Assembly (NCBI RefSeq): GCF_023898315.1
Contig: NC_064621.1
Coordinates: 126,974,521 to 127,038,520, forward strand
DNA: 64,000 bases
Origin: Schistocerca nitens
Taxonomy: Eukaryota; Arthropoda; Insecta; Orthoptera; Acrididae
Direction: 5' to 3'
This document shows, piece after piece, positions 21,438-30,713 of this stretch. Every line of letters starts with the position of its first letter. The stretch's first letter is position 1. The notes below the pieces were generated by a model. It searched no databases and was not told where the DNA came from. It worked only from the letters and a program-made list of their open reading frames with translations. The translations under genes and the position numbers were made by a program.

Positions 21438-23255
21438 ATGGATTTCACAAGAGCAAGAAAGATCATTGGTGTAATCAGTCTCCGAAAACCTTGCTTACCA
21501 TATGAGCTCCGCATTTGTAAGCAAGATGAGGGAGGAAGCGTAGCAAAACTTGCTCAGTGCTTGCGATCTACCTTAAGCTTGCCAGTGAACATTTTGCAGG
21601 AATCGGTGGGAGAGGTGGACGAGGCCATGCTCTTTTGTAAAAATTTGTTAGGAGATCTTCAGTATTATGTGATAGGTTTTGAGATTGCCCCCCTTTCGCG
21701 TAGACAAATTTGCTGGGTACAGGTCTACATCTACATCCATACTCCGCAGGCTACTTGACGGTGTGTGGCGGAGGGTACCTTGAGTACCTCTATCGGTTCT
21801 CCCTTCTATTCCAGTCTCGTATTGTTCGTGGAAAGAAGGATTGTCGGTATGCCTCTGTGTGGGCTCTAATCTCTCTGATTTTATCCTCATAGTCTCTTCG
21901 CGAGATATACGTAGGAGGGAGCAATATACTGCTTGACTCCTCGGTGAAGGTATGTTCTCGAAACTTCAACAAAAGCCCGTACCGAGCTACTGAGCGTCTC
22001 TCCTGCAGAGTCTTCCACTAGAGTTTATCTATCATCTCTGTAACGCTTTCGCGATTATTAAATGATCCCGTAACGAAGCGCACTGCTCTCCGTTGGATCT
22101 TCTCTACTATCAACCCTATCTGGTACGGATCCCACACTGCTGAGCAGTATTCAAGCAGTGGGCGAACAGGAATACTGTAACCTCCTTCCTTTGTTTTCGG
22201 ATTGCATTTCCTTAGGACTCTTCCAATGAATCTCAGTCTGGCATCTGCTTTACCGACGATCATTTACTCAATAGAACTCGCCACACGCATGCTGTTAGTA
22301 AAGAGCCCCTTGTGTCACCTAAGATTAAAAAATTTGCTGGACGTAGTTTTAGCCGTACAGCAGCAAATGTTATATTTAATCTGACATGAGGATGAGCAAA
22401 ATGTTGATACTAATGTTAGTTAAGAAAGACAAGTATTAAACAATCACAGTGCGTTCGAGAGGTTACCTAATCTGATAATGGCTATTGTTAATGGGATATC
22501 AAAGTTCTTCGTGGAAAGTACTGGCAAGTTACTTGAACCCTTGCGGTTGTTAGGCTGCACAAGCAGGCCAACGTGTTGTCGTCAAACATAGCGTAATACT
22601 GCAACTTTTGTACCAATTGGCTGTGTAACGTTTAGCAAGGATAGTTGCAGAAGCATTGGAGAATCTGGAAAGAAAGACGTTGTTGGTAAATATTTTTGTT
22701 GGGTCCATCTTGCATCTTAGCTTGTGTGTTGAGGTCTCAGAGGCTGAAGTGGTCGCAAGGTTCTTGAAAGGTACACGCTCTGCCGATAGATGCAGCATTC
22801 CCTTTTGCGATAAACCATCATGTTTCACCGATGAAGACTAAACAAAAATTGTTCTTTGTAGTGATAGCATGCGTGGAGAATTAGAAGCAGGCTGTAATGA
22901 GGACAGGGTAAATAATGTTGACTTTCAGCATCGTCGGCCGAGTTCAGTAGTTGAAAGAGTGTGCAAGCATTGTAACAGACCAGGGAATTTTGTTAAGGAC
23001 TGCCCGATTCCGAAGAGTAGGCGGATAAGTAGCTGACACCAGAAGAAAGCCTGAGTGTGGAGCTCCAGGCGGAGGTGGGTTGTATTAGGGGGGTCTTAAC
23101 CGAGATTCCTTCCTTACTTACTAGTCTTAAATGGAAACAATGGCAGGACCCGGAATTACAATCTGTTCAGCCCAAACCAGACGCTGTTGAAGCCGAGCCC
23201 GGATCTTCCTTACAAAAGGGGTCGTGTGCTATCAGGCACACAGAGCTAAGGCCGA
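21438..23255 (+). pseudogene. Gypsy gag-like region with degenerate zinc knuckle
   Basis: The ATG at 21438 opens a frame ('MDFTRARKIIGVISLRKPC') that runs to the LINE inserted at 21718. Gag-like coding resumes at about 22275 in another frame ('VSPKIKKFAGRSFSRTAANV'), then 'LIMAIVNGISKFFVESTG'. At 22962-23003 there is one zinc-knuckle-like block, 'CKHCNRPGNFVKDC', in which the expected His is Asn. Gag packages the retrotransposon RNA in cytoplasmic particles. Position after the primer-binding site and before integrase supports the call. Several stops and frame changes make it inactive, and only a single knuckle is seen. Confidence 0.55.
21718..22263 (-). mobile_element. CR1/Jockey-like LINE, copy 2, 5'-truncated
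   Basis: Minus-oriented. The 3' end is at the left, a (ctacat)n tail at 21720-21740. The coding part reads 'IVGKADARLRFIGRVLRKCN', 'LEYCSAVWDPYQ', 'RRAVRFVTG' and 'DWNRRENR', as in copy 1. It is about 0.55 kb long and breaks off at the same coding region as copy 3 is re-entered. It interrupts gag. Confidence 0.85.
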
Positions 23256-23259
23256 ACTA

Positions 23260-24646
23260 CACTACTGGCCATTAAAATACTACACCAAGAAGAAATGCAG
23301 ATGGTAAACGAGTATTCATTGGACAAATATATTATACTAGAATTGACATGTGATTAAATTTTCACGCGATTTGAGTGCATAGTTCCTGAGAAATCAGTAC
23401 CCAAAACAACCACCTCTGGCCGTAATGACGGCCTTGATACGCCTACGCATTGAGTCAAAGAGACCTTGGATGACGTGTACAGGTACAACTGCCCATGCAG
23501 CTTCAACACGATACCACAGTTCATCAAGAGTAGTAACTGGCGTATTGTGACGAACCAGTTGCTCGGCCACCATTAAATAGACGTTTTCAATTGTTGATAG
23601 ATCGGGAGAATGTGCTGGCCAGGGCAGCAGTCGAACATTTTCTGTATCCAGAAAGTCCCGTTCAGGTCCTGCAACATGCAGTCTTGCAGTATCCTGCCGA
23701 AATGTAGGGTTTCGCAAGGATCGAATGAAGGGTAGAGCCACGGGTCGTAACACATCTGAAATGTAACGTCCATGCGAAAAAGAGGTGACCGAGACGTGTA
23801 ACCAATGGCACCCCATACCATGACACAGGGTGATGCGTCAGTATGGCGATGACGAATACACGCTTCCAATGTGCGTCCCCCTCGATGTCGCCAAACACGG
23901 ATGCGACCATCATGATGCTGTAAACAGAACCTGGATTCATCCGAAAAAATGTCGTTTTGCCATTCGTGCACCGAGGTTCGTTGTTGAGTACACCATCGCA
24001 CGCGCTCTTGTCTGTGATGCAGCGTCAAGGGTAAGCGCAGCCATGGTCTCCGAGCTGATATTCCATGTTGCTGACGACGTCGTCGAACTGTTCGAACAGA
24101 TGATTGTTGTCTTGCAAACGTCCCCATCTGTTGACTCAGGGATCGAGACGTGGCTGCAGCGACCCGTTACAGCCATGCAGATAAGATGCCTGTCATCTCG
24201 ACTGCTAGTAATACGAGGCCGTTGGGATTCAGCAGGCGTTCCGTATTACCCTCCTGAACCCACCGATCCCATATTCTGCTAACAGTCATTGAATCTCCAC
24301 CAACGCTAGCAGCAATGTTGCGATACGATAAACCGCAATCGCGATAGGCTACAATCCGACCTTTATCAAAGTCAGAAACGTGATGGTACGCATTTCTCCT
24401 CCTTACACGAGGCTTCACAACAACGTTTCACCAGGCAGCGCCGGTCAACTGCTCTTTGTGTATGAGAAATCTGTTGGAAACTTTCCTCATGGCAGCACGT
24501 TGTAGCTGTCGCCACCGGCGCCAACCTTGTGCGATTGCTCTGAAAAGCTAATCATTTGCATATCACAGCATCTTCTTCATGTCGGTTAAATTTCGCGTCT
24601 GTAGCACGTCATCTTCGTGGTGTACCAATTTTAATGGCCAGTAGTG
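23260..24646 (-). mobile_element. Tc1-like DNA transposon, copy 2 (1387 bp)
   Basis: Terminal inverted repeats start cactactggccattaaaat, with TA at 23258-23259 and 24647-24648. Same family as 7513-9351 but without nested insertions, so it gives the family's full length. It lies between the gag-like region and the integrase fragment, where the Gypsy protease and reverse transcriptase should be. Confidence 0.93.
23394..24418 (-). pseudogene. Tc1-like DD34E transposase, frameshifted
   Basis: From ATG at 24418: 'MKPRVRRRNAYHHVSDFDKG', a first helix-turn-helix 'CGLSYRNIAASVGGDSMTVS' and 'IWDRWVQEGNTER', then a frameshift near 24240. The second frame carries 'LSQQMGTFARQQSS' and 'IFSDESRFCL' (catalytic Asp 1). 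A second shift near 23780 leads to 'RQDTARLHVAG' (Asp 2) and 'SPDLSTIENV' (Glu, 34 residues later), ending 'ITARGGCFGY'. All three catalytic residues are still encoded, but the frame is broken twice. The enzyme inserts at TA. Confidence 0.85.
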
Positions 24647-24648
24647 TA

Positions 24649-25657
24649 TGTGTGCCCAAGAACTGAATATCTGGGCTCTACAGTCACTTTTATCAGTCCT
24701 TGTGTGCAGGGCACCTGGAATTTAATAAAACCCGTCTTAAAATCAGAGAGCAATTGACCTGGAGACGTATTCACAGGGGTATTCGTAAGACAGTCGCTGA
24801 GTGCGAGCTGAGTTAAGCCGCCAAGCCAGATACTGGACCTAGGCTAGAGTTCCTGCAGTCCACTAGAGAATTTCAACCAACGCAGGTTATACATTAATCA
24901 CCTGGGACCGTTGTTTCTACTCAAAGAGGGAATTGTGTCATATTTTTAAATACCTTTACCACTGATAGTACCACAGCGGCTGCAAATATCCAGCATTTAA
25001 AAACAATATCTGCCACTTTTGGGCCGCCAAAGACAATGGTGAATGACAATGGTCCAGCTTTGCCCTCTAAAGTATTTCGTATGTTCCATTTTGATCAAGA
25101 CATAAGACATGTGACGACAACACCCTATTACCCACAACCCTTCTTCACCGAGAGAATTAATCGTAATTTTAAGGCAGTCCTAAGTGCGTATCATTCGGTG
25201 TCACAGAAGAGATGGCCTTCGCATTCAATACCACCAACCATGAGGTCCACAGGACAACTCCTGCCAGACTGATATTTTCGTTCAGCCTGAATTCACCTTT
25301 GGCTAGTCCTGATGATGTCAAGCGGTCGTGGGAGGCAGCCAAGAATAGCATCAGGATAGCGCTTCACTGGGAGAAAGAAAGTTATATAATAGAGACAAGC
25401 AGGCAGGAGGACTGGAGGTGGGAGATAACAGTGGTTTTGAAGAACTTCTGCAGGTAAGCTCAAGGCAGCCAAGATACTGCCAAGAAATTATTGCCGCCAT
25501 TCGTGAGACCACATGTGGTTGTAAGAAGGCTATCACTGGAATCTCAAATCAGCGAAACGAACGAGAGCACATCTCAGCCAAATTAAAACAGATCTTGCGG
25601 ACGATGCTCATAAGGTTTCGGGTGATGTGTATGAAACTGACACCCCTTCAGTTGTGC
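24649..25657 (+). pseudogene. Gypsy integrase fragment
   Basis: The plus strand keeps an rve-type integrase core in pieces: 'CELS' and 'AAKPDTGPRLEFLQST' (zinc-domain to core linker), a damaged first-Asp strand, then at 25036 'MVNDNGPALPSKVF' (Asp 2). About 35 residues on come 'TTPYYPQPFFTERINRN' (catalytic Glu) and 'LAFAFNTTNHEVHRTTPARL'. Gypsy integrases join cDNA ends to the chromosome. The first Asp is not preserved and frame changes occur, for example near 25215. Position upstream of the polypurine tract fits the end of pol. No reverse transcriptase or RNase H is found between gag and this fragment. Confidence 0.75.
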
Positions 25658-26010
25658 ATTAGGGGGAGATTGTACTTTATATGCCTACAATGTTAAATTT
25701 GTCAATTTTAGCTACATTTATCTCGTGAACGGTTCATGATAATGTTATAAAATTTTAATGGCTGATGCAGGAAGAGTGTCTTTCCATTGACCTCTTTTTG
25801 TAGATAAGTCGATTGCATAATTTATTTTTTAGAGAACTTTTTGCAATTTTTTCGCATATTGAAGCTTTATTAATTCATAATTTCTACAGTATTAAACTTA
25901 ACTTCTTTTAAAAATGTATTATTGATGTTCAGCCCAGTTTCTGTGTTTCACTGTTTCATGATGGTAAGTTTGAAAACAAAACGTACCTAATCATAAAAAA
26001 AAATAAAATC

Positions 26011-26443
26011 TCAGGAGTCCGGCATTAAAGATGAACATAGTTTGTTACTGACCTTAGAACATCCCTGCACCATACCCTGGGTCTTTTGCATTTTATTCAT
26101 CCATTCTAGCTCTCTTAGAATTTCTTGAGTCCATTCTTGCTTCCTAGCTATCAGAGGCACTTCATAATCTACTTTCTGATCAAGGACAGCATCCAATTCG
26201 GAACTTACCATCACCATATTTTCCCCAGCTTGTATGCCTAACTTTTGAATCAGAGTCTCTCTCCACATTGCCACCATTAAATGAAAGAACTGCATCATAA
26301 ACACCAAAATTCAATGTATCTTTACTTACAATTCCAGACCATATGACTCTGCTAAATGATTCATTTGGGTTCTGGAAGGACAAGGAACAAGTGACTGCAG
26401 CGCGAGAACAGGGCAACCAACTGTGAGCACGAAATATTTTCAC
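26011..26443 (-). pseudogene. Unrecognised transposase-like remnant in the TTAA element
   Basis: Two overlapping minus-strand frames appear to be one frameshifted coding stretch: 'NPNESFSRVIWSGIVSKDTL', 'FGVYDAVLSFNGGNVER', then 'LIQKLGIQAGENMVMVSSEL' and a charged tail rich in Lys, Glu and Arg. The 'DAVLSFN.GN' plus 'KLGI..G' pattern resembles, from memory, the C-terminal region of transposase-like proteins assigned to Kolobok. I cannot verify this, and no catalytic DDE residue can be placed. Its location between TTAA-type ends supports an origin in a DNA transposon. It is truncated and non-functional. Confidence 0.4.
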
Positions 26444-26514
26444 AAATCAGCAAATTAGGCTTCTGAAATTCAAGAAGTTGACAAAAGGCAAGAGGGAGGG
26501 AATTGGAAAATTGT

Positions 26515-26705
26515 GGTAAGGACTATGGGACCTAACTGCGGAGGCTATCGGTCCCTAGGCTTACGCACTACTTAATCTAACTTAAACTAAGTTACACTAA
26601 GGACAACACACACACCCATGCCCGAGGGAGGACTCGAGCCTCCGACGGGGGAAGCCGCGCGAACCCTGACAAGTCGCCATAGACCGCACGGCTACCCCGC
26701 ACGGC
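26515..26705 (-). mobile_element. tRNA-derived SINE, second head type
   Basis: Minus-oriented. The head at the right reads ggggtagccgtgcggtct (A-box-like) with B box ggctcgagtcc. Then comes the 'tgtgtgtgttgtccttag' junction and a divergent body ('ctagggaccgatagcctccg') related to the main SINE body. The head differs from the gccggccg type. No clear duplication was found. Confidence 0.7.
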
Positions 26706-26875
26706 GGCGAAAGGGATGCGTGGGAGCATATGCTACCCTTCAATGAATATTAAAGCCTTTAACGGCTAAAATGCCCTCAGAAAGCATATTTCTCTAGTAA
26801 AATACACTCCAACGAATGATTACGAGGAATTTTTTTAAAAATATTTTGTCCCCTACGAAGGTACAATCTCCCCTT

Positions 26876-26888
26876 AAGGAGTGGTGGT
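26876..26888 (+). other. Polypurine tract of the Gypsy element
   Basis: aaggagtggtggt lies directly 5' of the right LTR start (tgtgctgcg at 26889), where plus-strand priming occurs in LTR elements. It is purine-rich with two T interruptions. The TTAA transposon inserted just upstream. Confidence 0.5.
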
Positions 26889-28520
26889 TGTGCTGCGACG
26901 TCCTGCGATGCTCTTGCTTTCGCGGAGTTTTCTCTGTCCAAACGATATGCTTTGCGGCGCGCTGGTTCGCGAGCTCCTCCTTTATATGCGGGCCCGGCCC
27001 TCTGCAGGGGGGAAGGAGTACGGAGCGACTGCACGGGGTATCACAGGGGATCAGCTGGCTCGTAGCGTACGGCTGTGCCGCACTGGTGTTGTCGTTGCGG
27101 GGCCTGTGGCTGCTGTCGAGCGGAACTGGAATGTGGCTGGAGCGACCAGTGAACAGAGGCTCTGTTCCACAGTCGTTCCGCTGTGACGGGACCCCCGGAG
27201 TTTGCCTGCGGCAGTTCCCTGGACTGATTTTCAAATGATGAGCAATTTGTCTGCTGGGTCGTTTTCAATCCTTGATTACTCCGTTTGGCCACTCTGCTTG
27301 TTCCAAGGGTGTTCTAAATCGCTTGAATGTTGGAGTCTGCATCACTGATAATCGCGAGTGTAATTAACTGACATGTGCCCCTGTTGATTTTGCTATCAGT
27401 TCTTGATAGCTATCAATTATGGCCGATATTCGTCGAATTTTTATCTTATTTGAGTGAACTGCTACTTTTATGATTTGCCAATGAATTCCTCGCCTGCGTG
27501 CTGAAAGCTAACTTTCAACTTACGTTGGATTTTGTTGTGCCACTTCCTGCCTGTGAGCGGCTGTAGTTTGTTGAAAACCTTGTGCCATAAAAGGGCGGTA
27601 TTCTTAGTGGTTAAAACTGTGTGCATGTTTTCGTTGTTTCCGAGATCAAAGTCCTGATTGGCTCTGCAGATTACCGTTTACGAATTTTAACCTGATTCCT
27701 GGTGTCTTACGGGCAGAATTAATAATTGGTGTAGTTGCAGCTTATTACGCAAAACCGAATGTAAGAAACTTTGAGCTGAATGTTATCTCCATTACTTCCC
27801 TACCTCGATGATTTGTATTTTATCATTGTGGTGTTTTGAATGTGAATTGTATATTGGTTTCTGGTCGGGTCTGGAGCTCAAAATACAGACGCATGTCCGA
27901 TGTTGAACGCCAACTGTCAGTAGTGTGCTAAATTGTGTTTACTCTTTTCAGGCTATTGCATTATGTAATGATCGCTTGATATTTGTTGTTATGCATTTGT
28001 CTGTACGCTACAGATTGTTTGATTATTAATCAGGTTACTCAGTTGTGACAGAGACTTTGGATGTGAAGACAATTTACATTTGAATAGTTTGAGACCTCTT
28101 GCTATAAACTGTGTAACCGTATTCTCATTCGTAAGGGGTTATCATGTCATCTGGGTCAGAATTGATTCATTCATCTCACATACATAACTCAGTTTTTTTT
28201 AATTTTTGTAATGAAGTTAATTCTATGCAGCAAAAATATTGTTTTGATTAAAGTTTTCGGCCATAAGGCTGTTTGTCTTCCACACCTTGAAGAATTGTGA
28301 AATGGGTGATATTTTTTTTTAAATTTTGTTTTATTTAATTGAATAACCATGAGTATACCAGCAGTTGCTTATGATAGTATTATTCTGTATCTATGTTGTT
28401 GCCAGTTTTTATACCTTGTCTTTTTTTTAAAATAAATCTTCCTTTTTTTTATGCTGTGTTCTCAAATTGCGTCTCACCATTCAATTCCAGCAGCCTCCTG
28501 CTCTGCTCCCTGTCTTGTCA
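26889..28520 (+). repeat. Right (3') LTR of the Gypsy element, 1632 bp
   Basis: TG...CA boundaries (tgtgctgcgacgtcc to cttgtca). It aligns with the left LTR over its first ~540 bases and its last ~200 bases, with clear divergence. It includes an AATAAA signal (tttaaaataaatctt at about 28427-28441). It is uninterrupted and therefore shows the LTR's full length. Short frames within it (for example 26816-27238) are not genes. Confidence 0.8.
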
Positions 28521-28924
28521 TCTTGGATATCGTACATGTCTTGCCTAGTGTTCATTAAGTGATGCTTATGGATTCCAAGGTTACATACAGTAATCACAAA
28601 TGTTCTCATTTAACGACAGTGAATCATCCTAGCTGTGAAAGAATATCCGTTGCGTTGAGCCTGTGTGTCTGTGAAATAGGGTAAATAATACTACCTTTTG
28701 GGGCACAGTAAAGGGGCTGTCTTCAACCGTGGCAAATTTATGTTTAATCTAGGAACCCAAATACAAGCACATACTTTCCTTTCACTTTTTTGTCTGCCCT
28801 TCTCCATTCCCCTTGACTGGATTGTGTGTTTTGTATTGCTCCTCCCCTGATTTCTGACACATTCGATCATGGGACCGATGACACTGCTGTTTGGTCCCCT
28901 CCCACCAACCAACCAACCGTGTCC
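28521..28924. other. Unassigned flank of the Gypsy element
   Basis: No coding signal. A short (cca)-rich patch occurs near 28900. Confidence 0.5.
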
Positions 28925-29284
28925 AACAGAACAAACACCACTCATACCTAGCGCGATGACCTTTGAATGAAACAGTTTCAATATGGATGCACAACCAACG
29001 TCCGAACTGCTGTGGGAATCCGAAATCGGAACATAGGGATTAATGGGTGGGTATCGTCGTGTACGGCGAGCGGAAAGTTGGGAGTTTTGGTCTGATGGAA
29101 AGCTTGCCTGGACAGCCAAGGCAGTTTAGGCAACTGTTGTAGAGAAGCGAAGCATCTGGTTTCGAATCCCAGTCTGGCACAGAACTCCAACTACCGTTGC
29201 ATTGCTGCAACACCCTGATCGGCTGGAAGTCATTATTTCGGTCCTCTCTCTTTCCAATCTCGTTTCCTTTCAGTTCCTTTCATT
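28925..29284 (+). repeat. tRNA-related repeat, copy 1
   Basis: Contains a tRNA-like stretch with B box ggtttcgaatccc (about 29157-29169) after 'gtagagaagcgaagcatct', followed by 'ctggcacagaactcc' and a T/C-rich tail. About 29000-29280 aligns with 29840-30120 (gtgggaatccgaaa/ atgggaatcagaaa; agaagc.aagcatc). It ends in the target site of the SINE at 29285. Confidence 0.5.
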
Positions 29285-29699
29285 TCTTTCTTCCTTCTTT
29301 CTTTCTTTCGCTTACGCCATAGTCCCGCAGCGAACGCAGGGCCGGCGTGGTTACAACGGATTTGGCAGTGTTATTGTTAGCGGTGGCTGGATGCCCTTCC
29401 TGCTGCCACCCCGTACCCCCAGGACGGAATCAATGCACCCCAACTGTCTGCATCTAGTGGAAATCGTGAAATAGGGCGGACGTGTTTGCAAATGTCTGCC
29501 ACGCGTGTAACTGAGGGGGAACGTGGGGACTAGTCCGGTATTCACCTAGCGGGATGTGGAAAACCGCCTAAAAACCACATCCAGGCTGGCCGGCACACTG
29601 GCCTTCGTCGTTAATCCGCCGGGCGGATTCGATCCGGGACTGGCGCGCCTACCCGAGTCTAGGATGAAGCACGTTAGCGCTTTCGGCTACCCTCGCGGG
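29285..29699 (-). mobile_element. tRNA-headed SINE, third family (about 415 bp)
   Basis: Minus-oriented. The head at the right end reads gcgagggtagccgaaagcgc (A-box-like) and the B box ggatcgaatccgcc. The body contains 'ggatgtggtttttaggcggt', and the left end has a (ctttctttc) tail. A perfect 15-bp duplication tcagttcctttcatt is at 29270-29284 and 29700-29714. The body matches the composite repeat at 47679-48390. Confidence 0.85.
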
Positions 29700-29714
29700 T
29701 CAGTTCCTTTCATT

Positions 29715-30135
29715 CCTATTATTGATTTATGTCCCAGATGGTTCATCACGACTGGTGTCTGTTCCGTCGAACATGCCCGACAAAACATACACCTCTCATA
29801 TCTATAATTCTAAGGGCAGAACAGCTTTTTGATGATCTCCTATGGGAATCAGAAATGCGGACGTAGGGCGTTACACGGTGGGGATCGTTGCAGTTCGGCG
29901 AGCGCAAATTGGGAAATCTGTGTCTCCCAGGAATCGTGTCTGGATAGTCAACGCGTTTAAGCCAACCTTTCTGTAGAAGCAAAGCATCCGGGTTCGTGTC
30001 TTAGCTTGGCACGAACTTTTAACCCTCGCTGTAGCATTAACACAATGCCCTGGCAGCTGTGTGTCATTTTTCCTTCCTCTTTCCCATCCAGTATCGTTTC
30101 CATTCCTTTCACCCAGAACATTCACACAGACATAT
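29715..30135 (+). repeat. tRNA-related repeat, copy 2
   Basis: A diverged relative of 28925-29284 in the same orientation, with 'agaagcaaagcatccgggtt' and a damaged B box, then 'ttggcacgaact' and a T/C-rich tail. The two copies flank the SINE at 29285-29699. Confidence 0.45.
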
Positions 30136-30713
30136 TGTATCACTTCGTCGGCCAGATAAATCTTGCCTACATATAAATTGAATAATTACAGCGAGGCTTG
30201 TACACAGAGTTCATTTAGGTATCCATTCTGCATTGCCTGGAGTGCTAGGTTTTGATATTTGCGATGGTCCAAGTGGAATGAGACATAAAAATAAACCACT
30301 TAGTCATAGACGAAACGCACCTTGTGATATAACATGGACAGAACATAGAATGTCATATGAAAATTTTATCTGATTTGCGTAGTCATGTAAATATATTCCC
30401 TATGATATTATAGTTTTCATTCCACAAACTGCTTTGATCCAGCTAAACAATGAACCTTACATCAAACGTGACTACAGGAGCATTCAGTTTTTTGTAGTTT
30501 CCCTGGCTTTGCTACCGGATCCTAAAATCAACACGAGTCGATATTTCGACGATCCGTCTGTCCATCAACTTCAACAGAGACGCTATTTTCTGCTAATTCC
30601 CGGTGAAACCTGATGACGCGGATAGAAACCATCATCCTCTGTAGCTCTCCCTTCCTTGCACATAGCATGTGGCCTCGACTATAGGTCTTGCTCATATAAC
30701 ATAATAAAAAATA
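30136..30713. other. Unassigned
   Basis: AT-rich, no recognised element; borders the DD41D transposon. Confidence 0.5.

Larger units (their letters stand above)
25663..26873 (-). mobile_element. TTAA-target DNA transposon (Kolobok-like?), 1211 bp
   Basis: A perfect 13-bp terminal inverted repeat, ggggagattgtac at 25663-25675 and its complement at 26861-26873, is flanked by ttag (25659-25662) and ttaa (26874-26877), as expected for a TTAA duplication with one mutation. Kolobok and piggyBac both target TTAA. The coding remnant inside does not look like piggyBac. A SINE (26515-26705) is nested. Removing the element brings the integrase end next to the polypurine tract. Confidence 0.65.
16281..28520 (+). 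mobile_element. Gypsy-type LTR retrotransposon with at least eight nested insertions
   Basis: Two diverged LTRs (16281-21064 with insertions; 26889-28520) enclose a primer-binding site, a gag-like region with a zinc knuckle, an integrase fragment and a polypurine tract, all on the plus strand. Similarity between the LTRs stops sharply on both sides. Later insertions: mariner A (16728-18023), an RTE-like LINE (about 18125-20640) holding mariner B (18470-19753), a SINE (21152-21355), a CR1-like LINE (21718-22263), a Tc1 (23260-24646), and a TTAA transposon (25663-26873) holding a SINE. Protease, reverse transcriptase and RNase H are missing. No target-site duplication was found (actag versus tcttg). 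Confidence 0.8.

Noticed and set aside
26816..27238. 140-146 codon frames on both strands at the start of the right LTR
   Set aside because: They lie across the TTAA transposon end and LTR U3, have no family motifs, and the matching frames in the left LTR are different.
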